A DNA stretch of 64,000 bases, taken from positions 1 to 64,000 of the forward strand of contig JAJDBM010000049.1 in the NCBI GenBank assembly GCA_029261355.1. The letters run 5' to 3'. Made by a program: the position numbers and the translations under genes. Numbering within the stretch: position 1 is the stretch's first letter; each line of letters begins with the position of its first letter. This document shows positions 9,948-19,422 of this stretch, piece by piece. This DNA is from Nitrospirales bacterium (GTDB lineage Bacteria; Nitrospirota; Nitrospiria; Nitrospirales; UBA8639). The notes under the pieces were generated by a model. The model saw nothing but the letters and a program-made list of their open reading frames with translations. It was not told where the DNA came from and ran no database searches.

Positions 9948-10059
9948 TGAAATCCTCCATTTCTCAAAAATGGTCGGTGGAACAATATTGAGCTTATAGA
10001 GACAAACAATCTCTGACCACCTGTCGAAGCCCAAGACCTCGCCATTTCTCATCAGGTTA

Positions 10060-12294
10060 TTATGGAACTGACGGCTTGCACCGTGGATTTGTACAGGCCA
10101 ACACACACAATCGGCCATCTGTCACCGTAATCGTACCATCCTTATTTTGATCCCGTGGATCGTCAGCATCCATGGCTGGGGTATTTCGAGCAGCAAAAAT
10201 CAGCCCAATGTCAGTGCGATCCACAATCTGATCCTGATTAATATCACAGGCATTCACAGGGGCTTGAACGATCAGGCTTGTTTGACCAGAGACTCCAAAG
10301 AACTCCGCTGAGATATCGGTGACACCCGAAGTCAGCCCAGTAGCCAGACCATCATCATCCACGGTACCAACACCTGAAAGGCTACTCTCCCACTTTGGTC
10401 GATTTACTGGCGGTGTGGCTTGATCTTGAGTATTGGCTCCCCAGCAACGCACTGCTCCATCAACCTGGATGGCACAACTATGAAAGTCCCCTGTGCTCAC
10501 CCACACGGCTGGGCCTAAGTCCTGCGGCGGGATAGCTTGACCATGAGTATTGGCCCCCCAGCAACGCACCGCTCCATCAACTTGTACCGCACAGCTCTGA
10601 AAGAGTCCTGCACTCACCCCGACAGCCAGGCCCAAATCCTTTGGTGGCATGGCTTGGCCCTGGCGATTGTCCCCCCAGCAGCGCACGACCCCATCCATCT
10701 GTATCGCACAGCTGTGCGCGCGCCCTGTGCTCACTCCCAAGACCATCCCTAGATCCCGAGGAGGCGTGGCTTGACCTTCTGTATTATCCCCTCCACAGTG
10801 TACTGTCCCATCGACTTGCACAACACAGGAATAAAAGTCCCCTGCGCTCACCGCCAAGACCAAACCTAGATCTTGCGGTAGACCTATCCCACCTATACTT
10901 TCCCCCCAGCAGCCTACCGTCCCATCAACCCGCACTGCACAGGTATGAACAGTTCCTGCACTCACTCCGACAACTGGACCAAGGCCACTCGGAGGGTTGG
11001 ACTGCTCAGAACGATTATCCCCCCAGCAACGCACCGCTCCATCAACTTGTACAGCACAGCTATGGAGACCTCCAGCGCTCACTCCCACGGCTGGAGCCAG
11101 GTCACTCGGCGGTGTGGCTTGACCTCGGCGATTATCCCCCCAGCAACGCACGGTCCCATCAGATTGCACACTACATGTATGACCACGTCCAGCGCTTACC
11201 GTGCTCGCTACCAACCGCAGACCAGCATTCAGTTTTTGTATGGAGTTGTTCTTGAACGTGCCCGTGGCCGTAAAAGCTTGAGTGCCTCCAATCCTTACCG
11301 TGGGCGCTACCGGCATCACGACAAGACTATCCAAAGTCTTTGTTAAGTCAGCTGGCGTATCGGTTCTAAACATACCGCTGAACCAACAACGTACCACCCC
11401 AGTTGCCAGCACGGCACAGCCGTTAAACGAATCCCCTGCGCTTAGGCTCACTACCGGACCCAAATCACTTGGCGCCATAGAGGAGTAAAAGCGACCGTAT
11501 CCCCAACAGCGCACAAGCCCGTCTACCTGCACCACACAGGTATGGCCGCTCCCCGCACTCACACCTTCGATTAAGCCTAAATCTCGCGGTGGTGTCACTG
11601 CGCCTCTATCATCGTCCCCCCAACACCGCAGCGTCCGATCTGCCTGAACCACACAGGTATGGGTATTTCCCGCACTCAGGCTCACGACCGGGGCCAAATC
11701 CCCCGGTAGCGTTTCTTTACTAAAATAATCGTGTCCCCAACAGCGCACCGTCCTATCTACCAGCAACGCACAGGCATGGAAAGTCGCCGCACTCACGCTT
11801 ACGACCGGGCCTAAGTTCTCTGGAGGCCGTGATTGGCCCCAGGCATTGCTGCCCCAGCAGCGTACCGCCCGGTTGACTTGCACTGCACAGGTATGAAGGC
11901 CACCCGCACTCAGGCTCAAAACTGGACCAAGATCCCTTGGAACTGTAGCTTGACTACGCTCATTCCTCCCCCAACAGCGTACCGCCCGATTGACTTGCAC
12001 GACACAAGTATGATTATTCCCAGCACTCACACTCAAGACCAGACCTAAGTCTGCAAAAGGCGTCGCTTGTCCGTAAAGATTACTCCCCCAACAGCGGACG
12101 ACTCCGGCTTGCACAACACAACTATGGGTACCCCCTTCGCTTATCTTACCGCTGTCTCCATATGGGGTCAGCATTCTACTATTTTCCGCAAAAGCCAGCG
12201 TGAGACTATCGAAGTTGAATAAGCACAGAAGACCTAAGACACACCCGCACAACAACCAATAAAACCATTCACTTATCCGCGGCTTTGCTAACAT
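10060..12294 (-). CDS. Secreted RCC1-repeat protein with split BIG2-like and dockerin-like domains
   Basis: 744 residues with a signal peptide (about 1-36). I count fourteen RCC1-type repeats of about 38-39 residues, each with the pattern VSAG..HTC.VQ.DG.VRCWG....GQ. Seven precede and seven follow a segment at about 320-362 (LDSLVVMPVAPTVRIGG...FTATGTFKNNSIQKL), which is the first half of a BIG2-like Ig domain. The second half (WESSLSGVGTVDDDGLATGL...) comes only after repeat 14, at about 633-680. A dockerin-like end follows, with two calcium loops (DINQDQIVDRTD and DQNKDGTITVTD). Repeats 8-14 therefore look inserted into an Ig domain. GAGGG before the ATG supports the start. It probably forms one or two propellers at the cell surface, and the repeat cysteines may pair. 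Function is unknown. Confidence 0.85.
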   Translation of the reverse strand: MLAKPRISEWFYWLLCGCVLGLLCLFNFDSLTLAFAENSRMLTPYGDSGKISEGGTHSCVVQAGVVRCWGSNLYGQATPFADLGLVLSVSAGNNHTCVVQVNRAVRCWGRNERSQATVPRDLGPVLSLSAGGLHTCAVQVNRAVRCWGSNAWGQSRPPENLGPVVSVSAATFHACALLVDRTVRCWGHDYFSKETLPGDLAPVVSLSAGNTHTCVVQADRTLRCWGDDDRGAVTPPRDLGLIEGVSAGSGHTCVVQVDGLVRCWGYGRFYSSMAPSDLGPVVSLSAGDSFNGCAVLATGVVRCWFSGMFRTDTPADLTKTLDSLVVMPVAPTVRIGGTQAFTATGTFKNNSIQKLNAGLRLVASTVSAGRGHTCSVQSDGTVRCWGDNRRGQATPPSDLAPAVGVSAGGLHSCAVQVDGAVRCWGDNRSEQSNPPSGLGPVVGVSAGTVHTCAVRVDGTVGCWGESIGGIGLPQDLGLVLAVSAGDFYSCVVQVDGTVHCGGDNTEGQATPPRDLGMVLGVSTGRAHSCAIQMDGVVRCWGDNRQGQAMPPKDLGLAVGVSAGLFQSCAVQVDGAVRCWGANTHGQAIPPQDLGPAVWVSTGDFHSCAIQVDGAVRCWGANTQDQATPPVNRPKWESSLSGVGTVDDDGLATGLTSGVTDISAEFFGVSGQTSLIVQAPVNACDINQDQIVDRTDIGLIFAARNTPAMDADDPRDQNKDGTITVTDGRLCVLACTNPRCKPSVP
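10400..12147 (-). repeat. DNA encoding 14 degenerate RCC1 repeats of ~115 bp
   Basis: Two blocks of seven units (about 11340-12147 and 10400-11205) are separated by about 135 bp of BIG2-like coding sequence. Units in the second block are more alike (VGVSAG...CAVQVDGAVRCWGDN) than those in the first, which suggests later expansion by unequal recombination. The antisense strand has long open frames here only because the repeats avoid stops on both strands. Confidence 0.8.
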
Positions 12295-12865
12295 CTGGAC
12301 CCTCGTCGGAAAAGCTAACGTTGCAAATAATGGGATGGGAAATCATTCATGTTGTCCTTTGTAACGAGCATAGATAACGGGATGAAGGGGGAACGTCTGA
12401 GAGCATGGATGATTTGTGAATGGACTGCGACCATTCCAATATGAAGCAAGACTGGCGGCATGGAATGGAGAAAGGGAAGATACAATGCAGAATGCGGGGT
12501 CTAAGCATAAAGATTCGCCTCCATGTGAAACAACTTAGTCCATGTTGACGAGATTTCCTTTAGTTCAACACACAAATGCGCATTATGCAAGACATGGGTG
12601 AAGGAAGAAAGATAGGCGGCTAAGGGAATCGGTCGAGGCTAGTGGAACAAGAACCTCAGTACATACCCTAAAAAATGTGATTAGAAACAAGATGGCAAGT
12701 ACAGTAAACAGATCCCTATTGGGGACTACTCACTTAGAGAAGAAGAACAAGCCCAACGCTACACGTTCCTTCGAGAAGCAGACGTCTCTACCGCCGTGAT
12801 TCTTCACGAAATCTGAGGCTTGCCCTTCTCCCCCAAACAATTAGGTCAACTCACACTTGCAACTT
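12295..12865. other. Gene-free stretch between tal-pgi and the RCC1 gene
   Basis: No supported gene or RNA. Because both flanking genes are on the minus strand, this stretch should contain the 3' end of the tal-pgi transcript and the promoter of the RCC1 gene. I see no clear intrinsic terminator. Confidence 0.4.
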
Positions 12866-15727
12866 TTAGTGCTTACCGACACATAAGCTGGCTTCAATCG
12901 CTTGCTCTAGCCGTGCCAACCCTTTTTGAACATCAGCTCCAAGATGGACGCGAATGACACGTCTCCCCTTTGCAGTGAGGCTTTTCAGATCGCCTAAGGC
13001 TTGGGCTGCTTTGAGCACGCCAAACGTGTACGGCTCATCTGGAATGGAAAGATCTTCAGCATCATCGCACGTTACCTGAATAAAGACTCCAGAGTTTGGA
13101 CCACCTTTGTGCAATTGTCCCGTAGAATGAAGGAATCGTGGCCCATAACCCAACGTCGTGGCCACCTGCTTCCCATTACGAACCTTTTCTCGCATTCGTT
13201 GCAACACCTTCTCGGCTTCCTCTGTATGTTCAACATAGGCATTAATGGCGACATAGTCACCAGGTTTCACACGAGAAAGGTGACGTTCGAGGACATCATC
13301 CAATGTGGACGCGCCATTGAGGGCCTTCCCATTTTCCTCATCAGCATACACCTGGATGTCCTGATCAGTTAACGTAGGAGCGGTCTCTGAGAGTGACCCA
13401 GCTTTCTTAAATTCATCCAGATACGCTTTCGTATAATCTTTACTCTCCTGCACATTAGGTTGATCAAAGGCATTGATTCCCAGTATGGATCCAGCAACCG
13501 CCGTCGCCATTTCCCAGAGGTAGAACTCCCCTCCCAGATTTATCAAATCCGCCAGATCAACTCGAATAATGGGATGCCCTGCCTTTTCAAGCGCAGCAAC
13601 TTTAGCATCTTGATCAGAGCAGGGATCTTTCGAATAACGAATATATGCAAACACCCGATCTTGTCCATAGGCTTCCGGGGATGCCAAGACTTCGCCATCA
13701 ACAGGAACAATACCGGTACCCTCTTTCCCTGTGCTCTCTGCAACCAGCTGCTCAATCCATGCGCCAAGATCCCATATGGCTGGGGATGTCACAAATGTCA
13801 GCTTATCTCGACCGGCTTTCGCTAATGTTCCCAACACTGCTCCCAACTTCACGCCAGGATTTTCTTGAGCAGGAACTGAGGCTTCACACGAATGACGCAT
13901 CCGCTCCGCTTGATGAATGAACTGTTCTATGTTCACTCCCATAAGTGCGGCCGGAACGATTCCAAAATTGGATAAGGCAGAATACCGTCCACCAATTTCT
14001 GGGACTCCTGGCAGAATGTGGCGAAACTTCAATGTTGTCGCGACGCCTTCAAGCAATGATCCCGGGTCGGTAATGGCGATAAAATGTTGTCCGGCTTTTT
14101 CTCCCACTGCTTGCTGCATGCGATTATAGAAGTATTTCTGGAAAACCAGTGGTTCTGTGGTCGAACCAGATTTACTGGCCACAATACACACGGTCTTTGA
14201 TAAGTCGACCTGCTGTTCAAACGCTCGAACCTGAGAAGGCACCGTGCTATCTAAGACATGTAACTCTGGGTATCCGTCAATCACGCCATAGGTCATACGT
14301 AAAACCTCAGGACACAAGCTGCTGCCTCCCATCCCTAAGAGCAGAACATGTGTGAATCCTGCATCTTTGATGTCCTTAGCGACGGCTTGCAGCTTCACGA
14401 TATGAGATAATTGCTCTTGTGAAATGTTCATCCAGCCTAACGCTTCTCGAATGATCTTCTGGTGTTCAGGATTCTGATGCCACACCGTTGGATCTTTTGC
14501 CCACACCCGACGAACAATATTCTTCTTGTGCATGTCCGAAAGCTGTTCATCCACCTGGCTTTGCCATTCTCCAATCGCATATGTCACCTGATCGAGTTGA
14601 TTGCCGAGGACCTCAGCTCGCTTCCGACTAATCACACTCATCAATTGATCAAAGGCATCAACAAACATCTTCGCGCCATCATGTAACAATGTAGTGGTCA
14701 CATCCTCAATGGAGATGCCCACATCAGCCAACTGCTGCATGGTGGCCTTCGCCTCGTCTAACTCACCTTGGATCGTACACTTGGCGGTACCATGATCTCG
14801 AAATGCAGAAAAGGTCGCTTCTGGCATCGTATTAACCGTGTCCGGCCCGATCAGTTGATCAACATACATCGTATCGGGATACATGGGATTCTTCGTCCCA
14901 GTACTTGCCCATAAGACTCGCTGCACTTGTGCACCCTTAGCTTTCAATGCTTGAAAGTCCTTACCCGCAAAGATCGCTTCGAATGTTTCATACGCGAGTT
15001 TGGCATTCGCAATCGCGACTTTCCCTAACAATCCTTCCAACACTGCTTTCTGACTAGGATTGGTTTCTGTTTTGACTTTAGCTTCGAGTTGTTTATCAAT
15101 CATCCCGTCGATTCGACTGACAAAAAAACTTGCGACTGAGGCAACCTTGCTAACATCTCCCCCGTTGGAAGCCAATCGTCCAAGTCCACGGACATAGCAG
15201 AGTGCCACCTGTTCATACATCTTCCCGCTAAACAACAGGGTAACATTGATATTCATGCCACGTGACAAGAGTTCTTCAATGGCTGGTATACCCTCCGCAG
15301 TAGCGGGCACCTTAATCATGACATTCTTTCTGTCCACAGCCTTGTGAAGGCGAACCGCTTCTTCAATAGTGCCTTGCGTATCATAGGCTAAATCCGGGGA
15401 GACTTCTAAACTGACATAGCCATCACGCCCTTTTGACTGTTCATACACTAACTGCATCACATCAGCCGCATCCTGAATGTCTTTGATGGCGACCTGCTCA
15501 TAAATCTGTTTCACGCCAATGAGCTCAGAGGCCGCCTGTTGTAGGGCCTCATCATAGTCCGTACTTCCTGCAATGGCTTTTTCAAAAATAGCCGGATTGG
15601 AGGTCATCCCCATGAGCCCGTCCTGATCAATCAAGGTTTGCAAGTCACCTGATGTGATCAAACCGCGTCGAATATAGTCGTACCATGGACTTTGTCCACA
15701 TTCTCGAAGTTGGACGAGGGGATTCAT
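12866..15727 (-). CDS. tal-pgi: Bifunctional transaldolase / glucose-6-phosphate isomerase
   Basis: 953 residues. The N-terminal ~370 form a transaldolase: MGMTSNPAIFEKAI near residue 40, the Schiff-base lysine in VMIKVPAT, and NVTLLFS just after. The rest is a phosphoglucose isomerase with GMGGSSLCPEV and SKSGSTTEPL sugar-phosphate loops. Transaldolase exchanges a dihydroxyacetone unit between sedoheptulose-7-P and glyceraldehyde-3-P; the isomerase converts fructose-6-P and glucose-6-P. Fusing them links the non-oxidative pentose phosphate pathway to hexose phosphate. Such natural fusions are known in several phyla. Transketolase lies directly upstream on the same strand, 107 nt away, so the pair supplies the full set of carbon rearrangements. 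Confidence 0.95.
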   Translation of the reverse strand: MNPLVQLRECGQSPWYDYIRRGLITSGDLQTLIDQDGLMGMTSNPAIFEKAIAGSTDYDEALQQAASELIGVKQIYEQVAIKDIQDAADVMQLVYEQSKGRDGYVSLEVSPDLAYDTQGTIEEAVRLHKAVDRKNVMIKVPATAEGIPAIEELLSRGMNINVTLLFSGKMYEQVALCYVRGLGRLASNGGDVSKVASVASFFVSRIDGMIDKQLEAKVKTETNPSQKAVLEGLLGKVAIANAKLAYETFEAIFAGKDFQALKAKGAQVQRVLWASTGTKNPMYPDTMYVDQLIGPDTVNTMPEATFSAFRDHGTAKCTIQGELDEAKATMQQLADVGISIEDVTTTLLHDGAKMFVDAFDQLMSVISRKRAEVLGNQLDQVTYAIGEWQSQVDEQLSDMHKKNIVRRVWAKDPTVWHQNPEHQKIIREALGWMNISQEQLSHIVKLQAVAKDIKDAGFTHVLLLGMGGSSLCPEVLRMTYGVIDGYPELHVLDSTVPSQVRAFEQQVDLSKTVCIVASKSGSTTEPLVFQKYFYNRMQQAVGEKAGQHFIAITDPGSLLEGVATTLKFRHILPGVPEIGGRYSALSNFGIVPAALMGVNIEQFIHQAERMRHSCEASVPAQENPGVKLGAVLGTLAKAGRDKLTFVTSPAIWDLGAWIEQLVAESTGKEGTGIVPVDGEVLASPEAYGQDRVFAYIRYSKDPCSDQDAKVAALEKAGHPIIRVDLADLINLGGEFYLWEMATAVAGSILGINAFDQPNVQESKDYTKAYLDEFKKAGSLSETAPTLTDQDIQVYADEENGKALNGASTLDDVLERHLSRVKPGDYVAINAYVEHTEEAEKVLQRMREKVRNGKQVATTLGYGPRFLHSTGQLHKGGPNSGVFIQVTCDDAEDLSIPDEPYTFGVLKAAQALGDLKSLTAKGRRVIRVHLGADVQKGLARLEQAIEASLCVGKH

Positions 15728-15785
15728 GCGAGTGCCTCCTTATGTAAGTGATTCACGTTCATCCTAAATAATATCAGTCTATTAT

Positions 15786-15806
15786 CCATAGGAATCATCC
15801 CTATGG
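15786..15806. other. Perfect hairpin between tkt and tal-pgi
   Basis: CCATAGG and CCTATGG form a 7-bp stem with a 7-nt loop in the 107-nt gap between the two genes. There is no T-run on the minus-strand side, so it is not an obvious terminator. It could be an mRNA processing or stability element that sets the ratio of the two enzymes. Confidence 0.4.
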
Positions 15807-15834
15807 TCGGTTTTCCTTGACCATGGTTGATTGA

Positions 15835-17937
15835 CTAACACGATGACGAAGACTGAGTGACACCCAACTTCTTGACACATTCCATCTGGCCTTTAGCAGC
15901 TGCCACAACATGGTCGGTCGAAAAACCAAATTTCTTGGCTAATTCCTTGAGTGGAGCCGATGCACCAAACGTGTTCATGCCAATACTATGTCCCGTTATC
16001 CCAACGTATTGCGACCAGCCAAATGTTGACGCCAATTCAACCGAGACACGAGCTGTGACCTGTGGCGGAATGACAGAATCCTGATATTCTTGAGATTGCT
16101 GTTCAAATAATTCCCAAGACGGCATACTCACCACACGGCTTTTGATCCCATCTCGCTTCAGTTGCTCATAAGCCTCAACACACATAGAGACTTCACTCCC
16201 CGTTGCCAATAAGAGAACATCAGGCTGTCCATCTGAGGCATCAGCTAAAACATACGCGCCTTTGGCTAACCCTGAAGCCGCGCTATAGACGGAGCGGTCT
16301 AATGTCGGCAATGCTTGGCGAGTCAGAATTAACACGACAGGCTCATGCCGTAATTCCATGATGACTTTCCATGCCTCGACGACTTCATTTGCATCTGCAG
16401 GACGTAACGTGATTAAACCAGGCACGGCTCGTAGTGACGGTAACTGCTCAATCGGTTGATGTGTCGGTCCATCTTCCCCAACCCCTATGGAGTCATGGGT
16501 GAAAATATGAATGACAGGAATTTCCATCAGTGCACCTAACCGAATGGTTGGACGTGCGTAATCACTAAAAATGAAAAATCCTGAGCCGTAAGGCCGAACC
16601 TTCGACAAGGATAATCCATTGAGAATCGCGCCCATGGCATGTTCTCGAATACCAAAATGGATATTCCGCCCATTTCGACTTTTCGCGGTAAATTCACCCG
16701 CCCCATCAAAAGTTAATCGTGTTTTCGTCGAGGGGGATAAATCCGCTGAACCACCGAGTAACCATGGAACATTTTGAGCCAACACATTGAGAACTTTCCC
16801 GGAAACTTCTCGACCAGCCATGCCTTTGGCATCAGGAGCAAAGGTGGGCAAGCTGGAATCCCATCCACGTGGTAAGCCTCGATGCTGCATGGTATAGAGA
16901 TGATTTGCGAGCTCCGTATACTGTTTTTTATAGTCCTCAAACAAGGTCATCCACCCGTCACGAAGCCCTTTCCCTCGTTGCCCGATCCCTGTTTGGAAAT
17001 GCTGAGAGACTTCCAATGGAACAAGAAACTTTTCATCTTCCGGCCACCAGTAATTTTTTTTCGTCAGCCGGATTTCTTCCTCTCCGAGTGGCTCTCCATG
17101 GGCCGCATGCGTATCTTGCTTATTCGGAGCACCAAAGGCGATATGACTATCAACAATGATCAGGGTTGGACGTTCCGTTTCCTTTTTAAAGGTGTCAAAG
17201 GCTCTCGACAACATGTCAAGGTCATTGGCATCACCCACCCTGGTCACATTCCACCCATACGCGATAAAGCGAGTCGCGACATCCTCACTAAACGCCCATT
17301 CCGTATGGCCTTCAATGGTAATTTTGTTGTTGTCATAGATCCAACACAGATTGGATAATTTTAAATGCCCTGCTAATGATGCCGCCTCACTAGATATCCC
17401 TTCCATCATGCACCCGTCACCACACAACGCATAGGTGTCGTAATTAATCATCTCAAAACCAGGACGATTAAAGTAGGCAGCCATCCACCGTTCAGCCATT
17501 GCCATGCCAACGCTTGTAGCGACTCCCTGACCTAAAGGCCCCGTTGTGGTCTCAATACCTGACGTCCATCGGTACTCAGGATGTCCAGGGCATTTACTGT
17601 CCAGCTGGCGAAATCGTTTGATATCATCAAGGGTCACAGAGGGCTGCCCTAATCGTTCATACTCAGCATTGACGGACTTGACCCCGCAGAGATGCAGAAG
17701 AGAATACAACAACATGGACGCATGCCCAATCGATAAGACAAATCGATCACGATTTGGCCAAATAGGATCGTCCGGATCGAAACGTAAGGTTTTATTCCAA
17801 AGAGCATAGACCACTGGAGCCATAGCCATCGCTGTCCCTGGATGTCCGGAATTGGCAGCTTGGACAGCATCCATCGAAAGGGTTCGAATCGTGTTGATGC
17901 ATTTTAAATCAATAAATTCAAGGTCATCTTTCATCAT
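15835..17937 (-). CDS. tkt: Transketolase
   Basis: 700 residues, normal length. The thiamine diphosphate domain has ANSGHPGTAMAMAP, GPLGQG and the metal-binding GDGCMMEG followed by N in YDNNKIT. The pyrimidine domain has GIREHAMGAILNGL with the catalytic Glu, and THDSIGVGEDGPTHQP. The C-terminal domain starts near VLLLATGSEVSM. The enzyme moves two-carbon units between sugar phosphates in the non-oxidative pentose phosphate pathway. GGAGGG lies 4-8 bases upstream of two adjacent ATG codons (17937 and 17934), so either may start. It is the first gene of the tkt/tal-pgi pair. The cofactor is made by the thiamine genes further on in this window. Confidence 0.97.
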   Translation of the reverse strand: MMKDDLEFIDLKCINTIRTLSMDAVQAANSGHPGTAMAMAPVVYALWNKTLRFDPDDPIWPNRDRFVLSIGHASMLLYSLLHLCGVKSVNAEYERLGQPSVTLDDIKRFRQLDSKCPGHPEYRWTSGIETTTGPLGQGVATSVGMAMAERWMAAYFNRPGFEMINYDTYALCGDGCMMEGISSEAASLAGHLKLSNLCWIYDNNKITIEGHTEWAFSEDVATRFIAYGWNVTRVGDANDLDMLSRAFDTFKKETERPTLIIVDSHIAFGAPNKQDTHAAHGEPLGEEEIRLTKKNYWWPEDEKFLVPLEVSQHFQTGIGQRGKGLRDGWMTLFEDYKKQYTELANHLYTMQHRGLPRGWDSSLPTFAPDAKGMAGREVSGKVLNVLAQNVPWLLGGSADLSPSTKTRLTFDGAGEFTAKSRNGRNIHFGIREHAMGAILNGLSLSKVRPYGSGFFIFSDYARPTIRLGALMEIPVIHIFTHDSIGVGEDGPTHQPIEQLPSLRAVPGLITLRPADANEVVEAWKVIMELRHEPVVLILTRQALPTLDRSVYSAASGLAKGAYVLADASDGQPDVLLLATGSEVSMCVEAYEQLKRDGIKSRVVSMPSWELFEQQSQEYQDSVIPPQVTARVSVELASTFGWSQYVGITGHSIGMNTFGASAPLKELAKKFGFSTDHVVAAAKGQMECVKKLGVTQSSSSC

Positions 17938-18288
17938 CTTCCCTCCCTCGATGTGTACCGAGTTAGTCTGGCGCAGTGCGACGCTTGTTACAGATTATCC
18001 TCTAGTGATGTTATTCACATAAAATTCTATCACTTTTTTCGGCATTACCATACAATTTCTTAAATTTTTAAATATTTACCAGCATTTGGGGGCCATCAAT
18101 ATGGCGAACATTCATCTGTTCCCCTTATTTTCACAGCACATCTCACCAACTTCTTTCAAATCACGATTTCATCTATTTTTCGCCTTCTATTTTGCCACTA
18201 CGGCCTTCAACTTTTACTTTTCACCCATTGAAAACACGAACTTCTCATTGCAAAGACTTAGGCCTCAATCGTATGATAAGTCCCTCTT
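17938..18288. other. Divergent promoter region between tkt and the TtuB-like gene
   Basis: About 350 bp of A+T-rich DNA that must carry promoters for tkt (leftward) and the TtuB/TtuA pair (rightward). I could not pick out convincing -35/-10 pairs or an operator palindrome. Confidence 0.4.
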
Positions 18289-18483
18289 ATGAAGATTCAT
18301 CTCAGTCATCCTTCTCGAAACATAGAAATGGCCGGCCCTAAACGTGTTGGGGACGTGTTGACAGAACTGCACTTGATTCCAGAAGGGTATTTGATCATTC
18401 GCGGTGAAGACCTTCTCACTGAAGATGAACGGTTGGAGGATAGTGATACTATTGAGATTCGCCCAGTGATCTCGGGGGGATAA
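18289..18483 (+). CDS. Ubiquitin-like sulfur carrier, TtuB/ThiS/MoaD type
   Basis: 64 residues with the compact beta-grasp pattern: a first strand MKIHL, a helix VGDVLTEL, and the end strand DTIEIRPVISGG. The free C-terminal Gly-Gly is the defining feature, since it is adenylated and turned into a thiocarboxylate by an E1-like enzyme. The gene sits 3 nt before a TtuA-type tRNA thiolase, which points to TtuB (sulfur donor for tRNA) rather than ThiS; the thiamine genes of this window are 25 kb away and use a Thi4 route that needs no ThiS. The E1-like enzyme is not in the window. Function follows from context and C-terminus. Confidence 0.75.
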   Translation: MKIHLSHPSRNIEMAGPKRVGDVLTELHLIPEGYLIIRGEDLLTEDERLEDSDTIEIRPVISGG

Positions 18484-18486
18484 ACC

Positions 18487-19422
18487 ATGAAATGTCGAAA
18501 ATGCCCTGCACAAGCCGTCCTGAAACTCCCACGTCATAATACCGCGTTTTGCTCCACCCATCTGACGGATTTTGTCCGCGGACAAGTCGAACGAGCCATC
18601 AAGTCTCAAAAGATGTTTCATCCTAACGACCGCATTCTCGTCGCCGTCTCTGGCGGAAAAGATAGCTTGGCGCTGTGGGAAATCCTACTGAAACTCGGAT
18701 ACCAAGCGGATGCCCTATATGTTGACCAAGGGATCGGGACGTACTCCCAGACTTCACGTGAGAAAGTCGAGCGATTTACTGAACTCGTTGCCAAACCATG
18801 TGGAGCCACACTCACTATTCACCACGTCGAAGAAGAAGAAGGAGCCAATATTCCTGATCTTGCTAACTTGATTCACCGTCCCACCTGTTCAGCATGTGGC
18901 ACCGTCAAACGTTACCAATTTAATCGTGCGACCATTCAAGGCGGATACGATGTCATGGCGACAGGCCATAACCTTGATGATGAAGCGGCACGCCTCTTAG
19001 GTAATGTCCTCCATTGGCAAGAGGAATATCTCCAGAAACAAAGCCCAATGCTGCCAGCATCCATGGAAGGCTTCGCAAAAAAAGTCAAACCTCTCTATCG
19101 CCTGACTGAACGAGAGATTGCGGCCTATGCCATTGTGAACCGGATTGACTACATTGTGGAAGAATGTCCAATGTCAAAAGGTGCCAAGATGTTGGTGTAT
19201 AAAGACGTACTGAATCGGCTCGAAGCTGAATCTCCAGGCACAAAACACACTTTCTATTTTCAATTTCTTAAGAAACAAGCCAAAGCGCAGCCCACTCAAG
19301 GATCTATGACGCAAACGGATCACGCAACGCTCAAACCCTGCACGTCCTGTAGCCAACCAACCAGCACTGGTATCTGCTCCTATTGTAAAATGGTCGCTCG
19401 AGCTAAAACCGCTACCAGTTAA
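18487..19422 (+). CDS. TtuA/NcsA-family tRNA 2-thiolation enzyme
   Basis: 311 residues. An N-terminal zinc site (C3, C6, C22, H25) precedes the PP-loop SGGKDSL (about 55-61). Three cysteines match the [4Fe-4S] ligands of TtuA (C134 and C137 in TCSACGT, C227 in EECPMSK), with ATGHNLDDEA between them. A second zinc site closes the protein (CTSC...CSYC). TtuA adenylates a tRNA uridine or ribothymidine and inserts sulfur carried by TtuB; in Thermus the target is T54. Which tRNA position is modified here cannot be read from sequence. The coupled ubiquitin-like gene upstream supports a two-gene thiolation unit. Confidence 0.85.
   Translation: MKCRKCPAQAVLKLPRHNTAFCSTHLTDFVRGQVERAIKSQKMFHPNDRILVAVSGGKDSLALWEILLKLGYQADALYVDQGIGTYSQTSREKVERFTELVAKPCGATLTIHHVEEEEGANIPDLANLIHRPTCSACGTVKRYQFNRATIQGGYDVMATGHNLDDEAARLLGNVLHWQEEYLQKQSPMLPASMEGFAKKVKPLYRLTEREIAAYAIVNRIDYIVEECPMSKGAKMLVYKDVLNRLEAESPGTKHTFYFQFLKKQAKAQPTQGSMTQTDHATLKPCTSCSQPTSTGICSYCKMVARAKTATS

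Noticed and set aside
10641-11255. 204-codon plus-strand frame opposite the RCC1 gene
   Set aside because: It is a mirror of the RCC1 repeats on the coding strand. The opposite strand has the signal peptide, ribosome binding site and domain structure.
10400-12147. Regular repeats that could suggest a CRISPR-like or tandem array
   Set aside because: The units are ~115 bp, fully coding and degenerate, with no conserved repeat/unique spacer alternation.
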